From Propionibacteriaceae bacterium (GTDB lineage Bacteria > Actinomycetota > Actinomycetes > Propionibacteriales > Propionibacteriaceae), in NCBI GenBank assembly GCA_025965155.1, contig JAOPXN010000009.1:1-54520 (forward strand): 54,520 nucleotides of DNA, written 5' to 3'. Below the pieces are notes generated by a model. That model made no database searches. It was not told where the DNA came from and saw only the letters and a program-made list of their open reading frames with translations. Both the position numbers and the translations under genes were made by a program. Positions within the stretch are counted from its first letter, which is position 1, and every line of letters starts with the position of its first letter. Below, piece by piece: positions 17,256-25,688 of this stretch.

Positions 17256-18488
17256 TCACCAGTCGTGGACGGTGCCGTCCTTGAGCCGGTTGAACGGCAG
17301 GTAGGCCGTCTGGTACGGGTATCGGCTGGCCTGGTCGACATCGAGCTCGACACCGAGGCCCGGCCGCTCGCCGGGATGGAGGTAGCCGTCGGTGAAGGTG
17401 AACGACTGCTCGAAGACCCGGTTGGTTCGCTCACCGTGCGGCATGTACTCCTGAATGCCGAAGTTATGGATGGCGAGGTCCAGGTGCAGCGCGGCCGCCA
17501 TCCCGACCGGCGAGATGTCGGTGGGGCCGTGGATCCCGGACTTGATCTGGTACTGCGCGGCGAAGTCGAGGATCTTCCTCAGGTGCGAGATGCCACCGGT
17601 GTGGGTGACCGAGCTGCGGACGTAGTCGATCAGCTGCTCGGCGATGATCTGCCGGTAGTCCCAAACCGAGTTGAAGACCTCCCCGATCGCCAGCGGCGTG
17701 GTGGTGTGCTGCCGGACCAGCCGGAGCGCCTCCTGGTTCTCCGCCGGGGTGCAGTCCTCCAGCCAGAACAGGTCGTACGGCTCGAGCTCCTTGCCCAGCC
17801 GGGCCGCCTGCACCGGGGTCATCCGGTGGTGCCCGTCGTGCAGCAGCGGAAGCTCCGGGCCGAAGTGGTGCCTGACTGCCTCGAAGACGGTCGGCAGGTG
17901 CCGCAGGTACGCGCGGGTGTCCCAGTCCTCCTCGACCGGACGCGCCGCCCGCTGCGCCGGTTCGTAGTGGTGCTCCACCACCGCGGCGTCGGTCTTGGCA
18001 GCCGACACCCCGTAGATGGCGCGCAGACCGGGCACACCGCTTTGGACCCTGATTGCCTGGAAGCCCTGCTCCTGGTGGGCGCGGATGCTGTCCAGGAGCT
18101 CGTCGGTGCTGGCGCCGGACGCGTGCCCGTAGGCCAGGATCCCGGTCCGGCTCGCGCCGCCGAGCAGCTGGTAGAGCGGCATCCCGGCTGCCTTGGCCTT
18201 GATGTCCCACAGCGCGACGTCCACTGCGGCAATGGCGGCCATCGTCACCGGACCGCGCCGCCAGTAGGCGCTGCGGTAGAGGAACTGCCAGGTGTCCTCG
18301 ATCCGGTGCGCGTCGCGTCCGATCAGCAGCGGGACCACATGGTCATTCAGGTACGACACCACGGACAGCTCGCGGCCGTTCAGGGTACCGTCTCCCAGAC
18401 CGGTGATGCCGCTGTCGGTGGTCAGCTTGAGGGTGACGAAGTTGCGGTCCGGGCTGGTGACGATCACCTCGGCCTTCTCGATCAACAC
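17256..18488 (-). CDS. manD: D-mannonate dehydratase (ManD/RspA type, enolase superfamily)
   Basis: A 410-residue enzyme. The match to the ManD/RspA subgroup is strong: [78 protein letters not shown] and GIQEYMPH, with the Asp/Glu/Glu metal ligands on successive barrel strands. It dehydrates D-mannonate to 2-keto-3-deoxygluconate in hexuronate breakdown; some family members are promiscuous or slow and may act on other acid sugars. GTG 18488 is chosen because GAGGAG stands 7 nt upstream. It follows the fructuronate-reductase-like gene by 82 bases in the same direction, completing two consecutive pathway steps. Confidence 0.9.
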   Translation of the reverse strand: MLIEKAEVIVTSPDRNFVTLKLTTDSGITGLGDGTLNGRELSVVSYLNDHVVPLLIGRDAHRIEDTWQFLYRSAYWRRGPVTMAAIAAVDVALWDIKAKAAGMPLYQLLGGASRTGILAYGHASGASTDELLDSIRAHQEQGFQAIRVQSGVPGLRAIYGVSAAKTDAAVVEHHYEPAQRAARPVEEDWDTRAYLRHLPTVFEAVRHHFGPELPLLHDGHHRMTPVQAARLGKELEPYDLFWLEDCTPAENQEALRLVRQHTTTPLAIGEVFNSVWDYRQIIAEQLIDYVRSSVTHTGGISHLRKILDFAAQYQIKSGIHGPTDISPVGMAAALHLDLAIHNFGIQEYMPHGERTNRVFEQSFTFTDGYLHPGERPGLGVELDVDQASRYPYQTAYLPFNRLKDGTVHDW

Positions 18489-18570
18489 CTGGGTCTCCTC
18501 AGCGAGAGCAGGTCGGCCAGCAGACGCCGCAGGCGCGCCGAGACCTGGCCGCACCCGACGCCAGCGGGCC

Positions 18571-19908
18571 TCACAGGCGGGCCGGAGTCTGCTGCTGAAT
18601 CCGGGCCAGCTGGTCGACGCAGGCGTCCACCAGCTCGGTCTCCGCGCCGGGGTCCGCACCCAGAGCCGTCAGCACAGCAGCCACCTTGTCCCGGTCGGTG
18701 GCTGCGGCGTTGACGGTGCCGACCAGGTCGGCGGCCGACGGATCGCTGACCTGATCGCCTTGGAGATGCAGGGTCCAGGCGGCAATCGCCGTCGCCTCGC
18801 CACGTCCAGCAGACAGGCCGGCCGCCGTACGCCGGCGATGCACGTCGATGATCCGTACGGGCAGCTTGTGCGACCCGTCGGCGGCGATCTGGCGGAGCAG
18901 GTGCTGGATTCGAGGGTTGGTGAACCGGTCCCGGAGCGCCTGCGTCGCGTCGACGATCTCCGCCGAGTCGAACGGCAGCACGGCTGCCGCCTCGGTCCAG
19001 ATGGCTTCGACAGCGTCGTTGCACACCGGGTCCTGCATGGCCCCGGCCACCGTGTCGTGGCCGCGCTGCAGGCCGAGATAGGCCAGCGCCGAGTGGGCCG
19101 CGTTCAGCAGCCATAGCTTGCGCTGCTCGTACGGTTCGATGTCGTCGACGAAGCGGACCCCCACTTGTTCCCACGCCGGCCGCCCGGCCGGGAAGTGACC
19201 GGCGATCACCCACTCGCTGTACGGCTCGGTCACTACCGGTGCCGCATCGGGCCAACCCACCAGCGACTCGGCGACGGCTCTGTCTTCCGCGGTGGTGGCC
19301 GGCGTGATCCGGTCCACCATGGTCGACGGGAAGCTGACGGCGTCCTCGATCCACCGGGCCAGTTCCGGATCCAGCGCCTCGGCGACGTCTCTCACCCGGC
19401 CGCGCAGTATCGCGCCGTTGCCGTTGAGGTTGTCACAGCTCAGCACCGCCATCGGCGCGCCGCCGGCGTCTCGGCGCGCCCGGAGCCCATCAACCACGCG
19501 GGCCGGCAGGGACTGAGGAGCCTCGCCGGCGGCGAGCAGCTTGGAGTCGCCGTCCGTCACGCTGTACGCGGCCTCGGTGACCGTGATCGTGCAGAGGGCG
19601 ATGGCCGGGTCGCTGAAGGCGGATCGCCAGGCCGATAGGTCGGTGCCCGCCGACGCACGGACGATGCTGGAGATCGGGGTGGCCGAGTCGCCGTCCGCCG
19701 CCCGTTCGATCAGCGTGTAGCGGCAGCCCTGGGCCGTCAGCGTCTCCGCGGCCTCGGGCCGGCGCCCGGTGAAGGCCCAGATTCCCCACTGGTCACCACC
19801 GAGGTCGTTGACCCGCTGGGTGTACCAGGCCTGGTGGGCGCGGTGGAAGGCGCCGAGACCGAGGTGGACGGCCCGGACGGGGACGGCCCTCCCGGCGTTG
19901 TCAGCCAC
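18571..19908 (-). CDS. Mannitol dehydrogenase family oxidoreductase, likely D-fructuronate reductase
   Basis: A 445-residue polyol/uronate dehydrogenase. It has an N-terminal NAD(P)-binding segment [11 protein letters not shown], the [11 protein letters not shown] block and the catalytic region [16 protein letters not shown], where Lys-x4-Asn-x2-His is the family signature. Members include mannitol 2-dehydrogenase, tagaturonate reductase and fructuronate reductase (UxuB). The ManD gene immediately downstream makes fructuronate reductase, which produces D-mannonate, the best guess. GTG 19908 overlaps the previous stop as GTGGCTGA. Confidence 0.82.
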   Translation of the reverse strand: MADNAGRAVPVRAVHLGLGAFHRAHQAWYTQRVNDLGGDQWGIWAFTGRRPEAAETLTAQGCRYTLIERAADGDSATPISSIVRASAGTDLSAWRSAFSDPAIALCTITVTEAAYSVTDGDSKLLAAGEAPQSLPARVVDGLRARRDAGGAPMAVLSCDNLNGNGAILRGRVRDVAEALDPELARWIEDAVSFPSTMVDRITPATTAEDRAVAESLVGWPDAAPVVTEPYSEWVIAGHFPAGRPAWEQVGVRFVDDIEPYEQRKLWLLNAAHSALAYLGLQRGHDTVAGAMQDPVCNDAVEAIWTEAAAVLPFDSAEIVDATQALRDRFTNPRIQHLLRQIAADGSHKLPVRIIDVHRRRTAAGLSAGRGEATAIAAWTLHLQGDQVSDPSAADLVGTVNAAATDRDKVAAVLTALGADPGAETELVDACVDQLARIQQQTPARL

Positions 19909-20746
19909 CGACGAACGACTTCAGGTAGGCGAGGTTGTCCTCGGTGCGGCTGGCCAGCGGCAGCTCGGTGGAGAAGTCCTCCACCGTCACCCAGCCGTCG
20001 TAGCCGTGTGCAGCCACGGCTTTCAGGTAGGCGCCGACGTCGGCTTGGCCGGCACGCAGCGTGGCCCAGGAGTTCTGCCAGGTCACCGTGCCGTCCGCGC
20101 TGCTGCCGGTCGGGGTCCAGGCGGCGTTCTTGACGTGGATGTGGGCCAGGTAGGGCCCGAGCAGCTGGAAGGCCCAGGAGTGGTCCTCCTGTCCCTCGAT
20201 CACCAGGTTGCCCAGATCGTGGATGACCCCGATCGCGTCCGGGTCGAGACCGTCGACGAGCCGCAGAGCGGCCGAGGCCGACGCGGTCAGCGTCCGGTGG
20301 TGCAGCTCGACCAGCGCCTTGACCCCGTACGAGGCAGCGCAGTCCGCGACCCAGCTGAAGTCCTTGCGGGCGGCGTCGAAGACCTCCGGGTAGGTCTGCC
20401 CCTGCTCCACTCCAGGGACGGTGATGCGGACCTGCCGGGCGCCGAGCGTGGCGGTGGCCGCCAGCACCCTCTCGGCGTTGCCGTGCTCGGAGCAGCGGAC
20501 GTAGCAGCCGAGACCGGAGTACTCCAGGCCCGAGTCGGAGGTGATCTGCGCGATCCGCTCCAGGTTGTCCTCCAACCCGGTCAGCGGCCAGGTGCACCGG
20601 TTGCCCGCCCAGAAACCGACGGCGTCGGAGTCGGGCTGGTCAGTGATCCGCCACTCCACCCCGTCCCACCCCTGGGCGGCCAGCGTGGTGGCCGCCTCAG
20701 CAGGTGTCCAGTCCGGGGTCGAGGCGGTGAACACCGAGAACTTCAC
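19901..20746 (-). CDS. Sugar phosphate isomerase/epimerase (xylose-isomerase-like TIM barrel)
   Basis: A 281-residue protein of the AP_endonuc_2 TIM-barrel class. Indicative segments are WDGVEWRI, GLEYSGLGCYVRC, LVELHHRTLTAS, GVIHDLGNLVIEG and LAHIHVKNAAW, with Glu, His, Asp and His residues placed on strand ends as in metal-dependent sugar isomerases and epimerases. The exact substrate cannot be read from sequence. The gene overlaps the oxidoreductase upstream by 4 nt and the fructuronate-reductase-like gene downstream by 8 nt, so it belongs to one carbohydrate operon. Confidence 0.82.
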   Translation of the reverse strand: MKFSVFTASTPDWTPAEAATTLAAQGWDGVEWRITDQPDSDAVGFWAGNRCTWPLTGLEDNLERIAQITSDSGLEYSGLGCYVRCSEHGNAERVLAATATLGARQVRITVPGVEQGQTYPEVFDAARKDFSWVADCAASYGVKALVELHHRTLTASASAALRLVDGLDPDAIGVIHDLGNLVIEGQEDHSWAFQLLGPYLAHIHVKNAAWTPTGSSADGTVTWQNSWATLRAGQADVGAYLKAVAAHGYDGWVTVEDFSTELPLASRTEDNLAYLKSFVGG

Positions 20747-21939
20747 TTGGCCACCTCAGCAGCAGCCTGCGCCGGCGCCTGCGTCACGGTCGCCACCACG
20801 TCGTCGTAGCGACCGTTCAGCACGTCATCGAAGAGGACCGGCTGGCCGAGGGTGGCGGAGACGTACAGCGAACGAACCAGCGCCAGCGACAGCAGCGCTT
20901 CGTTCACGTCGACCAGGGGCGACCGCTTGTCCTTGAGAGCACCGGCAATGTCGTCGTACTGCCGCAGGTGGCCCAGGACGAAGCCATCCGGCTGGTTGCG
21001 GGAGTTGGCGTACTCGTCGGCATCGCTGGCGCCGAGCACGTCAGCGGCCTGGTTACCGGTGACCGCCGCGCTGCGCAGGTTGTCCGCGACCGCACCGTCG
21101 CCGGTGTGGAAGTAGCGGAGCTCGTCGTTGTCGAGAATGGCCGAGCCGTGGCTGCCGTGGACCTGGACCCGGGCGGTCAGACCGGGGTACGCCGCAGTGG
21201 TGCAGTGGATCACCGCGAGCGCGCCGGACTCGAACCGGACCGTGGCGGTCGCGGTGTCCTCGATCTCGATCCGCTGATGAGCCAGCTGTGCGGTGTGGGC
21301 GTAGATCTCGGTGGGGCGGCCCAGAAACCAGCGGAGCAGGTCAACGGTGTGCACGCCCTGGTTCATCACCGCGCCGCCGCCGTCGAGGGCCCAGGTGCCG
21401 CGCCAGTCGCCCGAGTCGTAGTACTGCTGGCTGCGGTACCAGGCCATGGTTGCCACGGCCGAGGTCAGCGTGCCGAACTGCTGCTCGTCAATGGCTTTCC
21501 GGATCACGGTGGCGCCTGGGTCGAACCGGTGCTGGCTGATCACCGACACCATCAGTCCGCGCTCGGCGGCCTTGGCCGCCAGCTCAGCGAAACGAGTCCC
21601 CAGAGCGACGCTGACGTCCAGCGGCTTCTCCACCACCAGGTGCACGTCGTGTTCGAGGCACTCGGTCGCCTGCTGGATGTGCAGGCCGCTCGGGGTGCAG
21701 ATGACGGCCAGATCGACGGTGCCCGAGGAGAGGGCGTCGGCGATGCTGCCGTAGATCACGGGGCGTTCGGCGCCCTCCTCGACCACGGTGTCTGCGACGG
21801 CCTCGGCGGACGCGACGACCGGGTCGACCAGAGCGGTCACCTCGAAGTCGGGGTGCCGGGTGAGGACGATTCCGTGATGCTTGCCGATGATCCCGCAGCC
21901 GATGATCAGCGCGCGGGTGGGGGCATCAGGTCGGGTCAT
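20743..21939 (-). CDS. Gfo/Idh/MocA family oxidoreductase
   Basis: A 398-residue NAD(P)-dependent dehydrogenase. The Rossmann start is ALIIGCGIIGKHHG (about residues 10-23), the EKP motif appears as VVEKPLDVS, and the C-terminal substrate domain contains GDWRGTWALDGGGAVMNQGVHTVDLLRWFLG, in which the conserved Asp/His act on the sugar. Such enzymes oxidise or reduce a sugar or inositol carbon, often paired with TIM-barrel isomerases as here. ATGA overlaps join it to the flanking isomerase genes on both sides. Substrate unknown. Confidence 0.88.
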   Translation of the reverse strand: MTRPDAPTRALIIGCGIIGKHHGIVLTRHPDFEVTALVDPVVASAEAVADTVVEEGAERPVIYGSIADALSSGTVDLAVICTPSGLHIQQATECLEHDVHLVVEKPLDVSVALGTRFAELAAKAAERGLMVSVISQHRFDPGATVIRKAIDEQQFGTLTSAVATMAWYRSQQYYDSGDWRGTWALDGGGAVMNQGVHTVDLLRWFLGRPTEIYAHTAQLAHQRIEIEDTATATVRFESGALAVIHCTTAAYPGLTARVQVHGSHGSAILDNDELRYFHTGDGAVADNLRSAAVTGNQAADVLGASDADEYANSRNQPDGFVLGHLRQYDDIAGALKDKRSPLVDVNEALLSLALVRSLYVSATLGQPVLFDDVLNGRYDDVVATVTQAPAQAAAEVAK

Positions 21940-22796
21940 ACGAGATTCACTCCTTGAGAGTTGGTCAGGGCGGCGAAAGCGCGGGCGGCGCGGCCGAAGG
22001 AACCGGGTCCGGAGAAGCCACCGAGCTCTCCGGCGACGGCGAGATGGGGTTCGAGGGAGGCGAAGCCGGTGTAGCCGTCGTCGCGGAGGGCGGCGATCGT
22101 CTCGACGAGCTCGCCATCGCCCTCCCCGGCCGGCACGACCTCACCCGTGTCGGCCTTGGCGTCTTTGACCTGCAGGTACGCCAGGTGCGGACGCAGCAGC
22201 TCGTAGCCTTCGGTGAACGGCCGCTTGACGCCGACCTGGACGAAGTTGGCGCTGTCCCAGGCGACCTTGAGCGCCGGCGAGTCCACCGCGGTGATCAGGT
22301 CATGGACCCGTTCGGGGGTGTCGCCGTAGATGTGCTTCTCGTTCTCGTGCAGCAGCACCATGTCGGCCTCTTCCGCCACCGCCGCCAATGCGCGGAGATG
22401 GGAGATGACCTGGTCCCGGATATCGGCCGGTTCGGTGCCGTCGGGGTAGTAGAAGGAGAAGATCCGGATGTAGCGGGTGCCCAGCCGTTGGGCGGCGTTG
22501 ATGGCCGCGCCCAGCCGGCGGAGCTCGTTCTCGATGGGGTCGGACACGTCCACCTTGCCGATCGGCGACGCCACAGCCGAGACCCCCATCCCGGCGTCGG
22601 TCAACAGCGCGGACAGCCGGTCGAGCTGGATGTCGTCGAGGTCAACGACGTTGACCCCCCAGGCGCTACGGACCTCCAGATAGGAGGCACCGAGTGCGAG
22701 CAGGACGGCGATCTGGACGACCGGGTCTTCGTCGATCTCGTCACCGAAGCCGGACAACGTCCAGCTGGGTATGGAGTTGTTGGACTGTGTCGTCAT
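21936..22796 (-). CDS. Sugar phosphate isomerase/epimerase (TIM barrel), first gene of the operon
   Basis: A 286-residue TIM-barrel protein: LSGFGDEIDEDPVVQIAVL, SYLEVRSAWGVNV, IRIFSFYYPDGTEPADIRDQ, MVLLHENEKHIYGDTPER, KVAWDSANFVQVG and LAYLQVKDAKADTG. The Glu/Asp/His metal ligands of the class are in place. It differs clearly from the other isomerase of this operon, so the two probably serve different steps. ATG 22796 is supported by a promoter whose TAGCGT box ends 7 nt upstream, suggesting a leaderless message. It overlaps the oxidoreductase gene by 4 nt. Confidence 0.85.
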   Translation of the reverse strand: MTTQSNNSIPSWTLSGFGDEIDEDPVVQIAVLLALGASYLEVRSAWGVNVVDLDDIQLDRLSALLTDAGMGVSAVASPIGKVDVSDPIENELRRLGAAINAAQRLGTRYIRIFSFYYPDGTEPADIRDQVISHLRALAAVAEEADMVLLHENEKHIYGDTPERVHDLITAVDSPALKVAWDSANFVQVGVKRPFTEGYELLRPHLAYLQVKDAKADTGEVVPAGEGDGELVETIAALRDDGYTGFASLEPHLAVAGELGGFSGPGSFGRAARAFAALTNSQGVNLV

Positions 22797-22803
22797 GACG
22801 TGG

Positions 22804-22833
22804 ACGCTAGCCAGCCTCGCTACCGGCCAACAA
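22804..22833 (-). promoter_or_regulatory. Promoter of the uronate/sugar operon
   Basis: Read on the minus strand, TTGTTG (22833-22828), an 18-base spacer and TAGCGT (22809-22804), with the first ATG of the operon only 7 bases further on. This is a good match to a housekeeping-type promoter producing a leaderless mRNA. Confidence 0.6.
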
Positions 22834-22837
22834 TCGC

Positions 22838-22853
22838 TTGCCACTAATTGCCA
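22838..22853 (-). promoter_or_regulatory. Direct-repeat candidate operator upstream of the sugar operon
   Basis: The motif TGGCAA (TTGCCA on the plus strand) occurs twice exactly 10 bp apart at 22838-22843 and 22848-22853, one helical turn, directly upstream of the -35 element. A related TTGGCC follows inside the promoter. The position fits binding by an activator or a repressor; no regulator gene is nearby in the window. Confidence 0.4.
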
Positions 22854-22964
22854 ACCCTCGTCAGCTGAGATGGAGTCCAGATATCGGCCGCTCGTGGTGG
22901 TGCGGAGCCCGGCCCGGCTGCGTGTCGGGCATCGTCGACCGATGAGCGGGTGATTTCTGGGTCT

Positions 22965-24263
22965 TCAGAAGTGGTTCAGGAAGAGCTCGATCACCGGTAC
23001 GGCCACGTCCGGCCGCTGGATCGGCACCGTCAAAGTGAGGCTCCCGGCCGCCTGGCCGCCGGGCGTGGTGTTCTGCGCCCGCTGGTGCGGGTCGATCTCG
23101 GTGAACTGGATCTCCGAGGCGTCGTTGAGCAGCTGCGCGTACGCCACTCTGCCCGCCATCCCCGGGAGATGAAGGTGACCCATCGGCCAGGCGAAAACAT
23201 GAAGGTAGAGCCGGTCCCCGCGCTGGGTGTACCGGGTGTCGCGCGGCGCCTCGAAGTCGGAGTGCGCAGCCCCGTAGATGGAGCGACCGTGCAGCTTCAT
23301 CCACTCCCCGATCCCGGCCAGGCTCTGCACCGCCCGCGGGTCCAGATTGCCGCGGCCGGTCGGACCGACGTTGAGCAGCAGGTTGCCGTCGTTGGACACT
23401 CCGTCGATCAGCATCCTGATCATCAGGTCGACCGACTTGTAGTCGGAGTTATCGCGGTCGTAGCCCCAGCTGCCGTTCAAGGTCTGACAGGCCTCCCACA
23501 GCACCGGCTGGCCGTCGCGCAGCATGGGTCCGCTGGGCTGGTACTGCTCGGGAGTGACCAGGTCGCCTGGGATGTCCAGCCGGTCGTTGACAATGATGTT
23601 CGGCTGGAGCTCGCGGACCAGCGCCATCAGCGCGTCGGAGTCCCAGTCGGCCCGGCCCTTGCCCGGTAGGCCGTTGGGGTGGGTCAGGTGGGGGTAGGAG
23701 AAGTCGAAGAACAGGTAGTCGATCTGGCCGTAGTTGGTCAGCAGCTCGCGCACCTGGCCGTGCAGGTACTCCCGGTAGCGGGGAAAGTCGCGGCCCTCGT
23801 TCTGGGCGGCGATGTCGGAGTCGTCGCGGCGCGGGTTGACGAAGTCGATGGTGTAGTCAGGGTGGTGCCAGTCGATCAATGAGTGGTAGAAGCCGACCTT
23901 GAGGCCAGCTTCGCGCAGCGCCTCCACATACGGCCCGATCGCGTCCTTGCCGTGCGGGGTGTTGGTGATCTTGTACTCGGTGAGCTTGGAGTCCCACAGG
24001 GCGAAGCCCTCGTGGTGTTTGGTGGTCAGCACGACGTACTTCATGCCGGCGGACTTCGCGGCCGCGGCCCACTCGCGTGGGTCGTACAGGTCCGCCTCGA
24101 AGTAGCTGAGGTACCGCTCGTAGTCGGCGACGGTGATCCGCTCACGGTGCATCAGCCATTCATGCCGGGCACCAAGGGCGTAGAGACCCCAGTGCACGAA
24201 CATCCCGAGTCGATCATGGGTGAACCAGGCCTGTTCCGGCTTCATTGCGGACGACGCTCCCAT
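22965..24263 (-). CDS. GH29 alpha-L-fucosidase family protein
   Basis: A 432-residue glycoside hydrolase. GH29 hallmarks are WFTHDRLGMFVHWGLYALGA at the start, AKSAGMKYVVLTTKHHEGFALW, LKVGFYHSLIDWHHPDY, and IDYLFFDFSYPH, where the Asp is expected to be the catalytic nucleophile; the barrel ends with GNLLLNVGPTGRGNLDPRAV. No signal peptide is visible, so it should act on imported oligosaccharides. ATG 24263 and ATG 24245 are both possible; the latter has GGGAG 11 nt upstream. It is upstream of, but separated by 168 bases and a promoter from, the hexuronate operon. Confidence 0.88.
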   Translation of the reverse strand: MGASSAMKPEQAWFTHDRLGMFVHWGLYALGARHEWLMHRERITVADYERYLSYFEADLYDPREWAAAAKSAGMKYVVLTTKHHEGFALWDSKLTEYKITNTPHGKDAIGPYVEALREAGLKVGFYHSLIDWHHPDYTIDFVNPRRDDSDIAAQNEGRDFPRYREYLHGQVRELLTNYGQIDYLFFDFSYPHLTHPNGLPGKGRADWDSDALMALVRELQPNIIVNDRLDIPGDLVTPEQYQPSGPMLRDGQPVLWEACQTLNGSWGYDRDNSDYKSVDLMIRMLIDGVSNDGNLLLNVGPTGRGNLDPRAVQSLAGIGEWMKLHGRSIYGAAHSDFEAPRDTRYTQRGDRLYLHVFAWPMGHLHLPGMAGRVAYAQLLNDASEIQFTEIDPHQRAQNTTPGGQAAGSLTLTVPIQRPDVAVPVIELFLNHF

Positions 24264-24350
24264 TCATCTGACGATTGGCCTCTCACCCTAGCCATCGCGC
24301 TGCCAGCTCCGGATCGAGGTATCGGTCTGTCTACTGCGCGCTCGTGGCCG

Positions 24351-24794
24351 TCAGCCCGTCGGGTCAAGCGGCTCGCCGCGGACCGCTACGGAGACGGGCG
24401 TACCGACCTGAACAGTGCGGCTGACGGTGCACAGCCGGTCGTGCGACTGCCGGACCGAACGCCGCAGCACCGCCTCGGCCGCCAGGCCGGCCTCGTCCTC
24501 GGCGAACTCCACCCGGAAGTCCAGCCGCAGCCCGGTCATCCGATTTCCCTGGGCGTCCCGGATCTTGTCGCCGGCGGCCAGCACCTCGAACGTCAGCGGG
24601 TCGGCGCGCTTGGACGTAATGAGGTCGACGTCGATGGCCCCGCAGCCGGCGAGGGCGGTCAGCAACAGCTCGACCGGAGTGAAGTTTAAGTCCTCGCCAC
24701 TACCCAGTTCCAAGGTTCCACCGCGGGCATTGGTCGCGCGATACCGACCCTTGCCGACGCGGACCAAACTCACGCTGCGCTCATCACCATCCAT
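24351..24794 (-). CDS. OsmC family protein
   Basis: A 147-residue protein of the OsmC/Ohr fold. The two conserved cysteines are present in ALAGCGAIDVDLI and SHDRLCTVSRTV, the arrangement of thiol-dependent peroxidases that reduce organic hydroperoxides. The Arg needed in Ohr enzymes is not obvious, so I keep the broader OsmC name. The start is uncertain: ATG 24794 is used, while GTG 24812 adds six residues; neither has a strong ribosome-binding site. It follows the GNAT gene by 45 bases in the same direction. Confidence 0.82.
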   Translation of the reverse strand: MDGDERSVSLVRVGKGRYRATNARGGTLELGSGEDLNFTPVELLLTALAGCGAIDVDLITSKRADPLTFEVLAAGDKIRDAQGNRMTGLRLDFRVEFAEDEAGLAAEAVLRRSVRQSHDRLCTVSRTVQVGTPVSVAVRGEPLDPTG

Positions 24795-24839
24795 GCCGAA
24801 ACTGTGCCACACCGACGATGCGGAGCGCGGTGATCGCCG

Positions 24840-25511
24840 CTAGCGTCCAGGCAGGATCAACCCGGTGCGTGCGGTCCTGACGTCGTGGTGCGGGGGCTGG
24901 AATCCAGCCGGTTCCGGCGGCACCGGCTGGCTGACCAGACCAGTCAACCGGGACCAGGCGGCAGCCAGGTCGGGGCGCCACCGTACGGTCGTCTGCAGAT
25001 CCATCCGCAGCCGAGGGGTGACCGGGTGCGGCCGGATCACGACGAAGCCGACGGCCTCCAGCCAACCCGTGGGAAGCATGCAGGAGGTGCCCTCGTGGTA
25101 GGTGCCGACCGCCTCCAGGGCACGGATATCCCGACGAGCAACCATCGCAGCGGCGGTTTGGACGAGCTGCCGACCGATCCCTTTGCCCTGGAACTCCTCG
25201 ACCACGCGCCCCGACATGACCACGGCGGCGTCCTGGCTGACGGGGGTGGTCGCGAAGGCTCCGAGCCTCGGCACGTACAGCGCGGGGGCCATCGTCAGGT
25301 ACCCGATGATCCGACCGTCGTTGACCGCCATCACGCCGCAGTAGCCCCAGCGCGCGGTGACGGCCTCGGCCCAGTTCCGCTTGATCAGTGTGTGCTCGCT
25401 GGAGGTCGCCAAGTCGATCAGACCGGCCTCCCAGAAGGTGCAGACCGAACACGGGTCGGGAAGGTTGTCGAGGTCCGCCGCAGTGAGTGGTCGGATACGC
25501 CGCGATACCAC
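24840..25511 (-). CDS. GNAT family N-acetyltransferase
   Basis: A 223-residue acetyltransferase. The acetyl-CoA binding loop is VVEEFQGKGIGRQLVQTAAA (R/Q-x-x-G-x-G/A type), preceded by the beta strand GYLTMAPALYVPRLGAFATTP and followed by ALEAVGTYHEGTSCMLPTGWLEAVGF. An N-terminal CSVCTFWE segment recalls a subgroup found in Gram-positives. Acceptor unknown. GTG 25511 shares one base with the stop codon of the 43-residue gene upstream (TAGTG), so translation is coupled. The frame stays open far upstream, opposite the aminotransferase gene, but that part is a shadow. Confidence 0.85.
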   Translation of the reverse strand: MVSRRIRPLTAADLDNLPDPCSVCTFWEAGLIDLATSSEHTLIKRNWAEAVTARWGYCGVMAVNDGRIIGYLTMAPALYVPRLGAFATTPVSQDAAVVMSGRVVEEFQGKGIGRQLVQTAAAMVARRDIRALEAVGTYHEGTSCMLPTGWLEAVGFVVIRPHPVTPRLRMDLQTTVRWRPDLAAAWSRLTGLVSQPVPPEPAGFQPPHHDVRTARTGLILPGR

Positions 25512-25642
25512 TAGACCACCCGGGGCCTGGGCTTGGTGAGGCCCGCGGCGAAGCCCATCACGAGGCCGAAAACAACCCCCGCCAGAAGCCAGAGCGACAG
25601 GCGGACAGTGCGCGGGATCCCCGATGTTGCGGTCTTGCCCAT
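25511..25642 (-). CDS. 43-residue single-pass membrane protein
   Basis: A very short gene, MGKTATSGIPRTVRLS followed by one hydrophobic helix (LWLLAGVVFGLVMGFAAGL, about residues 17-35) and TKPRPRVV. It is supported by its TAGTG junction with the GNAT gene and a typical membrane-helix composition. The Gly-rich helix resembles small glycine-zipper peptides. I know no function. It is divergent from the aminotransferase gene. Confidence 0.6.
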   Translation of the reverse strand: MGKTATSGIPRTVRLSLWLLAGVVFGLVMGFAAGLTKPRPRVV

Positions 25643-25688
25643 GGGGCCATGGTATGCGCCCGGCGGTCCGATGAGGCACCCTTGTCTT

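Noticed and set aside
17184-18713. 509-codon plus-strand frame opposite manD
   Set aside because: Shadow of the ManD and reductase genes; composition is rich in Val, Arg and Gly without any motif.
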